From contig JAOUBY010000022.1 of NCBI GenBank assembly GCA_029860045.1, positions 1-33,659 of the forward strand: 33,659 nucleotides of DNA. The letters run 5' to 3'. The position numbers were made by a program, and so were the translations under genes. The notes beneath the pieces were generated by a model. The model made no database searches and had not been told where the DNA came from. It saw only the letters and a program-made list of their open reading frames with translations. Below, one piece after another: positions 10,671-20,769 of the stretch. Positions within the stretch are counted from its first letter, which is position 1, and every line of letters starts with the position of its first letter. The stretch comes from Gammaproteobacteria bacterium (GTDB taxonomy: Bacteria; Pseudomonadota; Gammaproteobacteria; UBA9214).

Positions 10671-11714
10671 ATGCAACTCAAGCCCGAACAACTCGATGCC
10701 CACCTGAAGAAAAACCTTGCGCCACTGTATTTCATCAGCGGCGACGAACCGTTACGCGTGCTCGAGGCGGCCGATGCGATACGGGCCGCTGCACGTGGAC
10801 AGGGTTATGACGAGCGCGAGGTGCTCACTGTGCAGGCCGGTTTTGACTGGCGCAGTCTGCTGGCCGAGGCGGGTAACCTGTCATTATTTGCGCAACGCCG
10901 CATCATTGATCTGCGCCTGCCAACCGGCAAGCCTGGCAAGGAGGGCGCAGAGGCACTGCGCGCGTTTTCCGGGCAACCACCGGAAGATACACTGTTACTG
11001 ATTACTGCCGGCAAACTGGAGCCGGCCGCGCGCAAGAGCAAGTGGGTGCAGGCGCTGGACAGTGCCGGCGTGGTGACCTATGTGTGGCCGCTCAATGCCC
11101 GGGAGACAGGCAGCTGGGTGCAGGCACGCATGCGCAAGTGTGACCTGCAGCCGACCCCGGGCGCGGTGCGCATGCTGGCCGAGCGGGTGGAAGGCAACCT
11201 GCTGGCCTGCGTGCAGGAGATCGACAAACTGTTCCTGCTGCAGGGGGCGGGTCCGGTGAGTGAGGAAGATATCATCGCGCTGGTTGCGGACCATGCGCGC
11301 TACGATGTGTTTACCCTGGTCGATAGCGCACTGGCGGGACAGGCAGCGCGCAGTGTACGTATCCTCAACGGCCTGCGGGCCGAGGGTGTTGCACAGCCGG
11401 TCGTGCTGTGGGCGCTGGCACGTGAAATACGCCAGCTCACGACCATGGCCGGGGAACTGTTAAAAGGTCAGGATATCTCCGGTGTGCTGGGTCGCCACCG
11501 GGTCTGGGCGAACCGCAAGGCACTGGTCGGCGCGGCCCTGAAACGCCTGCCGCACGCCAGTTGCAGGCACCTGATGCGACAGTGCGCCAGTCTCGACCGG
11601 GTATGCAAGGGGCAGGCGGCGGGCAACGCCTGGGACGAACTGTTACAATTGACCCTGCAAATGGCAGGCAATCCAGCCCTGTCACAGGTCGCACGGGCGA
11701 CGCCGGTTTACTGA
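10671..11714 (+). CDS. holA: DNA polymerase III subunit delta
   Basis: MQLKPEQLDAHLKKNLAPLYFISGDEPLRVLEAADAIRAAA...; position between lptE and proA/nadD. Confidence 0.95.
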   Translation: MQLKPEQLDAHLKKNLAPLYFISGDEPLRVLEAADAIRAAARGQGYDEREVLTVQAGFDWRSLLAEAGNLSLFAQRRIIDLRLPTGKPGKEGAEALRAFSGQPPEDTLLLITAGKLEPAARKSKWVQALDSAGVVTYVWPLNARETGSWVQARMRKCDLQPTPGAVRMLAERVEGNLLACVQEIDKLFLLQGAGPVSEEDIIALVADHARYDVFTLVDSALAGQAARSVRILNGLRAEGVAQPVVLWALAREIRQLTTMAGELLKGQDISGVLGRHRVWANRKALVGAALKRLPHASCRHLMRQCASLDRVCKGQAAGNAWDELLQLTLQMAGNPALSQVARATPVY

Positions 11715-11724
11715 GTAGGCAGCA

Positions 11725-13008
11725 ATGAGTGTAAAGGCAGATTCGATCAGTTTTGATGTCGCGGAATACATGCAGGCCGTTGGCATGCGTGCGCGAGCTG
11801 CGGCGCGTGCCATGAGCCGTGCCGACAGCGGCATGAAAGACGCTGCACTGACAGCGATTGCCGGTGCCATCGAGTCCGCGGCCGATGCACTGAAGGCCGC
11901 CAATGCAAAAGACCTGGAAGCCGGCCGCCAGCACGGCCTGGATGCCGCCCTGCTGGACCGCCTGGAACTGAATGACGCACGCATCGCGGCCATGGCCGAG
12001 GGGCTGCGCGAGATTGCCCTGTTGCCGGACCCGGTCGGCAGTATCTCCGACATGAATTACCGGCCCTCCGGTATCCAGGTCGGGCGCATGCGTGTACCGC
12101 TGGGCGTCATCGGCATCATCTACGAATCGCGTCCCAATGTGACGGCAGATGCCGCCGGTCTGTGCCTGAAGTCCGGTAATGCCGCGATCCTGCGTGGCGG
12201 CTCCGAGGCCCTGCATTCCAACCAGGCGATTGCACGCTGTATCCACCAGGGGCTGGCCGAAGCAGGCCTGCCGGACGATGCGGTACAGGTTGTCGAAACC
12301 ACCGATCGTGCCGCGGTTGGCGAGTTGATCCGCATGCAGGACTACGTGGACGTCATTGTCCCGCGCGGAGGCAAGGGCCTGATTGAACGTATCAGTGAGG
12401 AGGCGAAGGTGCCGGTGATCAAGCACCTGCATGGTGTGTGTCATACCTACATCGATGACCAGGCCGACATCGACAAGGCCATCAAGGTGGCGATCAATGC
12501 CAAGACCCAGCGCTATGGTACCTGTAACACCATGGAGACCCTGCTGGTTGCCAAAGACATCGCGGCACGGGTATTGCCGCCGCTGGCGGAGCAGTACCGG
12601 GCCGCGGGCGTGGAGATGCGCGGTTGCGAACAGACCCGTGCCATCCTGAGTGACATTAATGCGGCGACCGATGCCGACTGGGATGAGGAGTACCTGGCGC
12701 CAATACTGGCGATTCGCATCGTTGATGACATGGATACCGCGATCGATCACATTGCCATGCATGGCTCCGATCACACCGACGTGATCGTGACCGAGTCAAT
12801 CACCCGGTCGCGGCGTTTTCTGCGCGAGGTCGACTCCAGCTCCGTGATGGTAAATGCCTCCAGCCGTTTTGCCGATGGTTTCGAGTACGGGCTGGGCGCG
12901 GAAATCGGTATCAGTACCGACAAGCTGCATGCACGTGGTCCGGTCGGGCTGGAAGGGCTGACGACATTAAAGTACATCGTCCTTGGCGATGGTCATGTGC
13001 GCAGTTAA
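11725..13008 (+). CDS. proA: Gamma-glutamyl phosphate reductase
   Basis: [40 protein letters not shown]; ...[35 protein letters not shown]-terminus. Confidence 0.97.
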   Translation: MSVKADSISFDVAEYMQAVGMRARAAARAMSRADSGMKDAALTAIAGAIESAADALKAANAKDLEAGRQHGLDAALLDRLELNDARIAAMAEGLREIALLPDPVGSISDMNYRPSGIQVGRMRVPLGVIGIIYESRPNVTADAAGLCLKSGNAAILRGGSEALHSNQAIARCIHQGLAEAGLPDDAVQVVETTDRAAVGELIRMQDYVDVIVPRGGKGLIERISEEAKVPVIKHLHGVCHTYIDDQADIDKAIKVAINAKTQRYGTCNTMETLLVAKDIAARVLPPLAEQYRAAGVEMRGCEQTRAILSDINAATDADWDEEYLAPILAIRIVDDMDTAIDHIAMHGSDHTDVIVTESITRSRRFLREVDSSSVMVNASSRFADGFEYGLGAEIGISTDKLHARGPVGLEGLTTLKYIVLGDGHVRS

Positions 13009-13042
13009 CGCCAGCGCACAGCGTTTCTTTGTGCTCTTTGTG

Positions 13043-13067
13043 GCAAACAGCAAAACAACGTTTGCTG
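13043..13067 (+). promoter_or_regulatory. Two mutually exclusive hairpins just upstream of nadD
   Basis: Stem A CAGCAAA (13048-13054)/TTTGCTG (13061-13067); stem B GCAAAC (13043-13048)/GTTTGC (13060-13065); ATG at 13072. Confidence 0.35.
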
Positions 13068-13071
13068 ATTC

Positions 13072-13716
13072 ATGATCGGTATTCTCGGCGGTACCTTCGA
13101 CCCGGTTCACCTTGGCCACCTGCGTACGGCGCTGGAAGTCAAAGCGGCGCTGGCGCTCGATGAAGTGCGCCTGATTCCCTGTCGTTTGCCGCCGCACCGG
13201 CCAGAGCCGCTGGCATCGTCCCGGCAGCGCGTCCGGATGCTGAATGCGGCCATTGAAGGGCACGCCGGCTTTGTCGTGGATGAGCGCGAATTATTGCGCG
13301 AGGGCCCTTCCTATATGCTGGATACCCTGGTTTCGCTGCGCAAGGAATTTGCCAGCCAGGGAGTCTGCCTGATCGTCGGGATGGATGCATTTCGCGGGCT
13401 GGCCAGCTGGCATCGCTGGCGTGAGCTGCTGAACTATTGCCACATGATCGTGATGACGCGACCGGACGCGGAGATTCCTGAATCCGGTGAACTGGGCGAC
13501 TTCATCCGGTTGCACCGCGTGCACGATAGCCGCGTGTTGCATGAACAGGCCACGGGGCTGTTGCTGTTTCAACAGGTCAGCCGGCTGGAAATATCCGGAA
13601 CACACATCCGCAGGTTGCTGACCGGCGGGGAGGATGCCAGTTTCCTGGTGCCGGACAGCGTGCTGGCGATTATCAACGAACAGGGTTTATACAACACAGG
13701 CAGGGTGAATGAGTAG
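13072..13716 (+). CDS. nadD: Nicotinate-nucleotide adenylyltransferase
   Basis: MIGILGGTFDPVHLGHLRTALEV; LEISGTHIRRLL. Confidence 0.96.
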   Translation: MIGILGGTFDPVHLGHLRTALEVKAALALDEVRLIPCRLPPHRPEPLASSRQRVRMLNAAIEGHAGFVVDERELLREGPSYMLDTLVSLRKEFASQGVCLIVGMDAFRGLASWHRWRELLNYCHMIVMTRPDAEIPESGELGDFIRLHRVHDSRVLHEQATGLLLFQQVSRLEISGTHIRRLLTGGEDASFLVPDSVLAIINEQGLYNTGRVNE

Positions 13717-14107
13717 TAAAACAGACAGTCATAAAGACATAAGTGCCGATGAACACGTGGATCGCCTGCTTGCGACGACGCTTGCCGCACTGGAGGATAT
13801 GAAGGCCGTCGATGTCCGGGTGATTGATGTGCGCGGGCAGACCTCGATCACCGACATCATGGTCGTCGCGAGCGGCACGTCCACGCGCCACGTCAAGGCA
13901 ATTGCCGACAATGTCGAACTGGAGGCAAAGCAGACCGGTGTGCAGGCGCTGGGCGTCGAGGGTGAGAAGGGCTCGGAATGGATACTGATCGATCTGGCCG
14001 ATGTAGTGGTGCATGTCATGATGCCCGCGGTTCGTGAATTCTACGCGCTGGAGAAATTGTGGTCTGTTGGTGGACAGGCCGGGGCTGCCACGGAACAGGA
14101 TAGCTGA
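13709..14107 (+). CDS. rsfS: Ribosomal silencing factor RsfS
   Basis: DVRGQTSITDIMVVASGTSTRHVKAIADNVELEAK...GSEWILIDLADVVVHVMMPAVREFYALEKLW; overlaps nadD. Confidence 0.95.
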   Translation: MSSKTDSHKDISADEHVDRLLATTLAALEDMKAVDVRVIDVRGQTSITDIMVVASGTSTRHVKAIADNVELEAKQTGVQALGVEGEKGSEWILIDLADVVVHVMMPAVREFYALEKLWSVGGQAGAATEQDS

Positions 14108-14121
14108 GCCGTACAGGTGGC

Positions 14122-14592
14122 ATGCGCATTCACCTGATTGCCGTTGGTACGCGTATGCCGGCCTGGGTTACCCAGGGTTACCAGGACTACGCAAAACGCC
14201 TGCCGCGCGAGTGTACGTTACGGCTGGTCGAGATCCCGCTTGGGCAGCGCGGCAAGACTCGCACTGCCGCCCAGTCGCGCAACGAAGAAGGCAGACTGAT
14301 GCTGGCGGCACTCCCCAGGGACTGCCTGGTCGTTGCGCTCGATGTGGAGGGGCAGGCCTGGAGCACGGAGACACTGGCGGACAACCTGCAGCAATGGCTG
14401 GGCTCCGGTCGTGACGTGGCGTTGCTGGTGGGTGGTCCCGATGGCCTGTCACCGGATTGCCTGGCGCGTGCGGAGCGCCGCTGGTCACTGTCGGCATTGA
14501 CCTATCCGCATGCACTGGTGCGCGTGATCGTTGCCGAACAGTTGTACCGGGCCTGGACGCTCTCGACCGGGCACCCCTATCACCGTTCGTGA
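14122..14592 (+). CDS. rlmH: 23S rRNA pseudouridine-1915 N3-methyltransferase
   Basis: MRIHLIAVGTRMPAWV...LVGGPDGLSPDC...LVRVIVAEQLYRAWTLSTGHPYHR. Confidence 0.96.
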   Translation: MRIHLIAVGTRMPAWVTQGYQDYAKRLPRECTLRLVEIPLGQRGKTRTAAQSRNEEGRLMLAALPRDCLVVALDVEGQAWSTETLADNLQQWLGSGRDVALLVGGPDGLSPDCLARAERRWSLSALTYPHALVRVIVAEQLYRAWTLSTGHPYHRS

Positions 14593-14631
14593 TAGGGTTA
14601 CTCTACTGCCAGCCACATTCTCCGCCTGACC

Positions 14632-15216
14632 ATGACATCGACCGCGTCCATTTACCTGGCATCGCAATCACCCCGGCGCCGGGAACTGCTACAGCAGATC
14701 GGTGTCACCCATACCGTAGTCAATGTTAATGTCAGCGAACAGCCGCAAGCCGGTGAATCGGCGCAGGACTTCGCGGTGCGCGTCGCACTCGACAAGGCGC
14801 GTGCCGGCTGGCAGGCAATTCCTGAGCGGCAGCGCCGGCCGGTACTGGGCGCCGATACGGTGGTGGTCGCTGGCGACAACATCCTCGGCAAGCCGCGTGA
14901 CCGGGATGCGGCACTGTCGATGTTGCGCCTGCTGTCCGGGCGCACCCACCAGGTAATGACCGCCGTTGCGCTGGTCGCCGGGCGCGAGGCGATTCGTATC
15001 AGTTCCAGCAGCGTGACATTTCGCACGGTAAGCGAAGCGGAGTGTGCGGCATACTGGGAGACCGGCGAGCCAGAGGACAAGGCGGGGGGATATGCCGTGC
15101 AGGGACTGGCGGCCATGTTTATTTCCAGGCTCGACGGCAGCTATTCCGGGGTGATGGGGTTGCCATTGTTCGAGACGGCACAGCTGCTGAAAGAATTCGG
15201 GGTAGAAGTGCTCTGA
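14632..15216 (+). CDS. maf: Maf-family nucleoside triphosphate pyrophosphatase
   Basis: IYLASQSPRRRELLQQIG; LGADTVVVAGDNILGKPRD; DKAGGYAVQGLAAMFISRLDGSYSGVMGLPL. Confidence 0.95.
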   Translation: MTSTASIYLASQSPRRRELLQQIGVTHTVVNVNVSEQPQAGESAQDFAVRVALDKARAGWQAIPERQRRPVLGADTVVVAGDNILGKPRDRDAALSMLRLLSGRTHQVMTAVALVAGREAIRISSSSVTFRTVSEAECAAYWETGEPEDKAGGYAVQGLAAMFISRLDGSYSGVMGLPLFETAQLLKEFGVEVL

Positions 15217-15248
15217 CGGCACAGGCAAGAATAAAAGTTTCTCATTGC

Positions 15249-15267
15249 TGAAGAAAGGGGTTCTTCA
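15249..15267 (+). promoter_or_regulatory. Hairpin in the maf-rng intergenic leader
   Basis: TGAAGAA (15249-15255), 5-nt loop AGGGG, TTCTTCA (15261-15267). Confidence 0.4.
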
Positions 15268-15287
15268 TCCGCCATGAGCAGGATAGG

Positions 15288-15332
15288 ATGATGAATACGA
15301 AAAAGAAATACCGGCACCTGATTGAAGGATGA
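15288..15332 (+). CDS. Possible 14-aa leader peptide (MMNTKKKYRHLIEG) ending in the rng Shine-Dalgarno region
   Basis: ATGATGAATACGAAAAAGAAATACCGGCACCTGATTGAAGGATGA with upstream AGGA (15280-15283); last codons and stop overlap the rng SD (AAGGA, 15325-15329). Confidence 0.25.
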   Translation: MMNTKKKYRHLIEG

Positions 15333-15335
15333 GGC

Positions 15336-16805
15336 ATGAGCGAAGAAATTCTGATTAATGTGACGCCACGTGAAACCCGGGTTGCCCTGGTCGAGAACGG
15401 TGTGTTGCAGGAAATTTTTATCGAGCGCGCCAGGCGTCGCGGTCTGGTTGGCAACATCTACAAGGGAAAGGTGTGCCGCGTGCTGCCGGGTATGCAGGCC
15501 GCGTTTGTCGAGGTAGGGCTGGAGCGGGCGGCCTTTCTGCATGCCTCGGACATCGAGCAGGGCAGGACAGACGATGACGCGGAGGGCGCGAATGCAAGTG
15601 CCGATATCACCGAACTGCTGCACGAAGGCGACGAGGTCTGCGTGCAGGTCATCAAGGATCCACTTGGCACCAAGGGTGCCCGCCTGACCACCCAGGTTAC
15701 GCTGCCGTCACGCTACCTCGTGTTCATTCCGGATGTCGACAATGTTGGTATTTCGCAGAAGATCGAGGCCGCGGAAGAGCGCGTGCGCCTGCGCGACATC
15801 ATCCAGCTGTTCATGACCGAGCAGGACGGGGGTGGCTATATCGCGCGTACCGCTGCCGAGGGTGCGGAGGCCGAGGCACTGCGTGCCGATATGCTGTTCC
15901 TGCGCAAACTCTGGCAGTCAATTTCAGAAGGGCTCACCACGGCCAGGCCTGGCGCGCTGATCTATGGCGATCTGCCACTGACCATCCGCGTGATGCGTGA
16001 CTTGCTGGACGACAGCATCGAACGCGTGCGCATCGATTCGCGCGAAAGTTTCCAGCGCGCACAGGAATTCTGCGCGCGCTTCATGCCCGGCATGCAGACA
16101 CAGCTGGAATACTATCCGGGCGAGCGCCCGATCTTTGATATCTACAGTATCGAGGACGAGATCCTGAAGGCGCTGGATCGCAAGGTGCAACTCAAGTCCG
16201 GCGGCTACCTTATCATTGACCAGACCGAGGCAATGACTACGGTTGATGTCAATACCGGTGGATATGTCGGGCACCGCAACCTGGAAGAGACGATCTTCAA
16301 GACCAACCTGGAAGCCGCACAGACCATTGTCCGACAACTGCGCCTGCGCAACCTGGGCGGTATCATCATTATCGATTTCATTGACATGCAGGATGAGGAA
16401 CACAAGCGCCAGGTGTTGCGTGCGCTGGAGAAATGCCTCGACAAGGATCACGCCAAGACCCACATCAGTGAGGTGTCCTCGCTCGGCCTGGTGGAGATGA
16501 CGCGCAAGCGCACCAGCGAGAGCCTGGAGCATGTACTGTGCGAGGTATGTCCGACCTGTAACGGCCGCGCCTCGCTGAAGACAGCGGAAACCGCGTGCTA
16601 CGAGATTTTCCGCGAGATCCTGCGCGCCGCGCGCCAGTTTGATGTGCAGAAATTGCTGGTGCTGGCCTCGCAGGAGGTGGTCGACCTGCTGCTGGACGAG
16701 GAGTCGGCAAGCCTGGCGGAGCTGGAAGCCTTTATCGGCAAGCCCATTCGCTTCCAGGTGGAAACCCTGTATACACAGGAACAGTATGACGTTGTGCCAA
16801 TGTAA
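15336..16805 (+). CDS. rng: Ribonuclease G
   Basis: MSEEILINVTPRETRVALVENGVLQEIFIERA; GGYLIIDQTEAMTTVDVNTGGYVG; VCPTCNGRA. Confidence 0.96.
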   Translation: MSEEILINVTPRETRVALVENGVLQEIFIERARRRGLVGNIYKGKVCRVLPGMQAAFVEVGLERAAFLHASDIEQGRTDDDAEGANASADITELLHEGDEVCVQVIKDPLGTKGARLTTQVTLPSRYLVFIPDVDNVGISQKIEAAEERVRLRDIIQLFMTEQDGGGYIARTAAEGAEAEALRADMLFLRKLWQSISEGLTTARPGALIYGDLPLTIRVMRDLLDDSIERVRIDSRESFQRAQEFCARFMPGMQTQLEYYPGERPIFDIYSIEDEILKALDRKVQLKSGGYLIIDQTEAMTTVDVNTGGYVGHRNLEETIFKTNLEAAQTIVRQLRLRNLGGIIIIDFIDMQDEEHKRQVLRALEKCLDKDHAKTHISEVSSLGLVEMTRKRTSESLEHVLCEVCPTCNGRASLKTAETACYEIFREILRAARQFDVQKLLVLASQEVVDLLLDEESASLAELEAFIGKPIRFQVETLYTQEQYDVVPM

Positions 16806-16845
16806 GTACGGTGTGCCCGTGGCCGGAAGAGTGGTGCCCTGAGGC

Positions 16846-19800
16846 ATGCTGAAACGCCTGTTTAGTCTGCTCTGGCTCTGCCTGGTAGCCGTCCTGTTGC
16901 TGTCAGCAGTATTGCTGACGGCGGCGCGCGTGTGGGTACCGTCGCTCGGTGAATACCGCAACGATATCGTCACAGCCGCAACCACGGCGCTGAACCGTCC
17001 CGTCACCATCCGGCGTATGGAGGCCACCTGGCGTGGCCTGTCGCCGGTGCTCAAGCTCAGGGACGTGACCATCGGAAGTACGCAGGACTCACAGCAGCAG
17101 CTGGACATCAGCGAGGTCTGGATTCGTATCGATATGCGCCATTACCTCGCCGAGCGTGAAGTGCGCCTGTCCGGTGTGGATGTCATCGGCGTTGACCTGA
17201 CACTGGCGCGCAATGCGCAGGGACGTGTTTACCTCGAGGAATTGGCGGGAGACAGTGATGCCGGCACGGCTGCCGGCAATCTTGCCGCCATGTCACGCCT
17301 GTCCATTCATGACGCCAATATCACCATCAGGGACCTGCCGGGCATTCGTGAGCCGCAGCGCTTTCACCACGTCAGCCTGTCGCTGGTAAACCGGGGTAGC
17401 CGGCACGAGGTGTCCGGTTATGCGCTGATGCCGGGGTTGCTCGGTGAGCGTGTCGAGATCGAGGCGCAACTGCGGGGTACCTCCCCGAATCCCCTGGACT
17501 GGCAGGGGGTCGCCTACTTTCGCGGCAAGGCACTGGCCATGTCCAGTCTGTTTCAGGGTCTGCTGGCGGAGACGCAGGCTGTCGAAGGCAGCGCCGATGT
17601 GCGCCTGTGGGCAGAGCGCAAGCACGGCCAACTGGCATCGCTGAGCGGGGAGATCGAGGTTGCCGGGTTCTCGCTGCAGCAGGGCGAGGGCAAGGCAGCG
17701 ACTCGCTTCGATGCAGACCGGCTGCAGTCGCAGTTTGGCTGGCACCACGAGGGTGAGGGTTGGCAGCTGGCCCTGCAGGATCTACAGCTCTGGCGGGAAG
17801 CAACCGGCTGGAAAGCAGACAACCTGTCACTGGCCGTCGCGATGCGACAGCAGGCCAGCCATATCAACGCCAGGGCAAGCCGACTGGATCTTGAGATGCT
17901 GGCCGGATTGCTGACGGTCCTGCCCATTGAAGACAGCTACCGCACGCAACTGCAGGCGCTGCAGCCCACCGGTCTGTTGCAGGATCTCACGGTGTCCCTG
18001 CTCCATGATGCAGGGGTGACCACGCTCGATGATTTTGATGCACATTTCATCAAGCTCGGGGTAGCGCAATACGGTGCCATACCCGCGCTCTCCGGACTGG
18101 ATGGTGAAATCAATGGCTCGGCAGGGGACGGCACCCTGACACTGGACAGTCACGTGGTGGAGCTGCATGACTCGCGCCTGTTCCGGGAGGCGCTGTATTT
18201 CGACCGTGTGCAGGCAGGGGTGCAGTGGCTCGATACCGGGGAGGGCGTCACGCTGGCCACCCATGCCTTGAGTATGGGTAATGAGCATCTCGCCCTGGAG
18301 GGTGACCTCACCATGACATTGCCCCGCGGTGAAGGCGCACCGACCATGGACCTGCAACTTGCCGTGCGCCGTTTTGATGTGGCGCGGGTCAGCGACTACC
18401 TGCCGGCAAAGGTCATGTCGGCGAGCGGGGTTGCCTGGCTGGATCGCAGCCTGGTGGGCGGTATGGCACGTGATGGCACGGTGATCATTCAGGGCCGTCT
18501 CGACCAGCTGCCGTTCGATCATGGCGAAGGCAAGCTCGAAGTGCGCTTGCCGGTAACCGGCGCCACACTTGATTTCAATGAACACTGGTCCCCGGTGAAA
18601 CAACTTGATGCGCAGGTCGATTTCACCGGGCGGCAGATGGACATACGCAGTCACGCGGGCGTGATTCGCAGTGCGGCGCTGCATAACGTGCATGCGCAGA
18701 TTAAAGACCTGGCAAAGCCGCGGCTGACCATCGCAGGCGATGTGCGTGGTGTCCTGCCGGTCATGCTTGCCGAACTGGGTAGCAGCCCGCTGGGTGAAAC
18801 CTACGGTGGTTTTGTCGATCGCATCACGACCACCGGTAACAGTGACCTGGCGCTGGATATTGTTGTGCCGCTGGGCAATGCCCCCGAACCGGTCACTGTC
18901 GCCGGGCGTATCGGCCTGAACGGGAATACCCTGCGAGTCAAGGACAGCGATGTTGAGCTACGCGATATTCGTGGCCGGCTGGATTTCGATACCGGGGGTA
19001 TCCAGGGTGATGACCTGCGAACGACGCTGTTTGACAGGCCGGCACAGGTGAAGGTGTGGACGGAAAGCGCTGACAGCGTGACCCACATCGACCTGCACGG
19101 CAAGCTGGCACTGTTTGACCTGGTGCTGGCTGAAGATCATCCCCTGCGTCAGGCAGTCACAGATGACAGTGACTGGCAGGTGCATCTGACGGCGCGTGGC
19201 AAGCCAACGCGCGGCAGGCCTGCCGACGTTGCACTCACCGTGCAAAGTACGCTGGCAGGTACAGCGATAAATTTGCCCGCGCCACTCGGTAAACCGCGTG
19301 ATGCGATGCGCGCGTTATCCATCCGGGTCGACAACCTGGAGCAACGCGAACGGCAGTTGCAGTTCAGTTACGCGGACGGTTTGCAGGGGCTGCTGGTGAT
19401 TGAGCAGGAGCAGCAGGCGCCTCGTCTGCAGCGAGGCGTGATTGCTTTGGACGGGAGCGAGCCGGTGCTGCCGGACGACGACAGCCTGTTGATCACGGGG
19501 CAGCTGGAAACATTCAGGCTGGCGGACTGGCAGCCGTATTTTGGTGATGAGGGCGACGACCCGGGACTGCCATTGCGGTTGTCGGTGGGGGTCGGTGAGC
19601 TGGAACTGCTGGGCCATCGCCTGACTGATACCGAACTGGATATCGAGACGGCCGGACGGGTATGGACTATCACGGGCCGGGGAGCGACGGCCAGGGGCGA
19701 GGTCACGCTGACACAATCTGCGGATGGTCTCGACAAGGTAGTGATGAACCTGCAACGCCTGGAACTGGAACGCGTGGAAGATGCCGATGGACAGCAGGAC

Positions 19801-20679
19801 CAGCCATTATCACCGCTCGAGTTCCCCGCCCTGCAGGTCACCACGCAGCAACTGGTGTATAACGGCGTTAACTACGGGTCTCTCGATCTGCTGGCGCAGA
19901 AACAGCCCGGTGGGGTGCTGGAGGTCAGCCGGCTGGCAATATCCTCGGAAATGCTGGTGCTGCGCCTGACGGGTGACTGGCGTGCGCAGGGAGACACATC
20001 GCAGACCCGGGTCGATATGACGATTAGCGATGGCAGGATGGATCAGTTGCTGGAAGCGCTGGGTTATCAGAAGTTGATAAAAGATGGTGATCTGAGCGCT
20101 AACCTGCAGGCAAACTGGCCGGGTGCGCCCTGGTTGTTCGAGCCGGGCAGTATCGATGGCAAGCTGAACGTGATTATCAAGAACGGCCAGATACTGGATG
20201 TGGAGCCGGGTGCGGGACGTGTGCTGGGGTTGTTGAGTGTGACCATGCTGCCGAAACGCCTGACGCTGGATTTTTCCGATCTGTTTGGCAAGGGTTTTGG
20301 TTTCAATCGTATCGGCGGTAACTTCGTGCTTGATTCGGGTAATGCCTATACCAACGACCTGGAGGTCGATGGGTCGGCGGCCAGGATTGATATCTCCGGC
20401 CGGGTCGGACTGGTTGCGCAGGACTATGATGAACTGGTTACCGTGACACCTTACCTGCACTCCAGCCTGCCGCTGGCCGGCGCGATTGCCGGTGGACCGG
20501 TCGTGGGTGCAGCAGCGGTTGTTGCCGGCAAACTGCTGGAGAAGAAGCTCGGTCTGAATAAAATGGCACGCAAGCAGTACACCGTGACCGGGCCGTGGGC
20601 AGAGCCGGTCGTAACACGGCTGGCGAGCCCGGAGACGGATGCCGGGCTGGATGAAGACACGACCCACCTGGATGAATAG
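16846..20679 (+). CDS. yhdP: YhdP-family AsmA-like envelope protein (TIGR02099 type)
   Basis: 1277 aa with N-terminal TM; C-terminal GRVLGLLSVTMLPKRLTLDFSDLFGKGFGFNRIGGNFVLDSGNAYTNDL...; rng-yhdP-nit-tldD context. Confidence 0.92.
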   Translation: MLKRLFSLLWLCLVAVLLLSAVLLTAARVWVPSLGEYRNDIVTAATTALNRPVTIRRMEATWRGLSPVLKLRDVTIGSTQDSQQQLDISEVWIRIDMRHYLAEREVRLSGVDVIGVDLTLARNAQGRVYLEELAGDSDAGTAAGNLAAMSRLSIHDANITIRDLPGIREPQRFHHVSLSLVNRGSRHEVSGYALMPGLLGERVEIEAQLRGTSPNPLDWQGVAYFRGKALAMSSLFQGLLAETQAVEGSADVRLWAERKHGQLASLSGEIEVAGFSLQQGEGKAATRFDADRLQSQFGWHHEGEGWQLALQDLQLWREATGWKADNLSLAVAMRQQASHINARASRLDLEMLAGLLTVLPIEDSYRTQLQALQPTGLLQDLTVSLLHDAGVTTLDDFDAHFIKLGVAQYGAIPALSGLDGEINGSAGDGTLTLDSHVVELHDSRLFREALYFDRVQAGVQWLDTGEGVTLATHALSMGNEHLALEGDLTMTLPRGEGAPTMDLQLAVRRFDVARVSDYLPAKVMSASGVAWLDRSLVGGMARDGTVIIQGRLDQLPFDHGEGKLEVRLPVTGATLDFNEHWSPVKQLDAQVDFTGRQMDIRSHAGVIRSAALHNVHAQIKDLAKPRLTIAGDVRGVLPVMLAELGSSPLGETYGGFVDRITTTGNSDLALDIVVPLGNAPEPVTVAGRIGLNGNTLRVKDSDVELRDIRGRLDFDTGGIQGDDLRTTLFDRPAQVKVWTESADSVTHIDLHGKLALFDLVLAEDHPLRQAVTDDSDWQVHLTARGKPTRGRPADVALTVQSTLAGTAINLPAPLGKPRDAMRALSIRVDNLEQRERQLQFSYADGLQGLLVIEQEQQAPRLQRGVIALDGSEPVLPDDDSLLITGQLETFRLADWQPYFGDEGDDPGLPLRLSVGVGELELLGHRLTDTELDIETAGRVWTITGRGATARGEVTLTQSADGLDKVVMNLQRLELERVEDADGQQDQPLSPLEFPALQVTTQQLVYNGVNYGSLDLLAQKQPGGVLEVSRLAISSEMLVLRLTGDWRAQGDTSQTRVDMTISDGRMDQLLEALGYQKLIKDGDLSANLQANWPGAPWLFEPGSIDGKLNVIIKNGQILDVEPGAGRVLGLLSVTMLPKRLTLDFSDLFGKGFGFNRIGGNFVLDSGNAYTNDLEVDGSAARIDISGRVGLVAQDYDELVTVTPYLHSSLPLAGAIAGGPVVGAAAVVAGKLLEKKLGLNKMARKQYTVTGPWAEPVVTRLASPETDAGLDEDTTHLDE

Positions 20680-20722
20680 CAGGGCGGCCCGGGTGCTGCG
20701 CGGATGCCCGGCCGGCATTCTG

Positions 20723-20731
20723 TGCTATGCT
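20723..20731 (+). promoter_or_regulatory. Candidate extended -10 promoter for nit1-tldD
   Basis: TGCTATGCT (TGn + -10-like) about 38 nt before the ATG at 20770; no clear -35. Confidence 0.3.
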
Positions 20732-20769
20732 GTGAAACCCTTTACATTCCAAGAGACTGGCGTAACTTT

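Noticed and set aside
11437-12774. 445-aa minus-strand ORF covering proA
   Set aside because: Shadow ORF opposite a confidently identified gene in high-GC DNA; translation is low-complexity His/Arg/Gly-rich with no recognisable motif
14122-15336. Junction of the rlmH cluster with maf-rng as a possible rearrangement
   Set aside because: rlmH-maf-rng adjacency is, to my knowledge, common in beta- and some gammaproteobacteria, so it is not notable here
15924-17108. 394-aa minus-strand ORF opposite rng and the yhdP start
   Set aside because: Spans two well-supported genes and has no domain signature; treated as a shadow ORF
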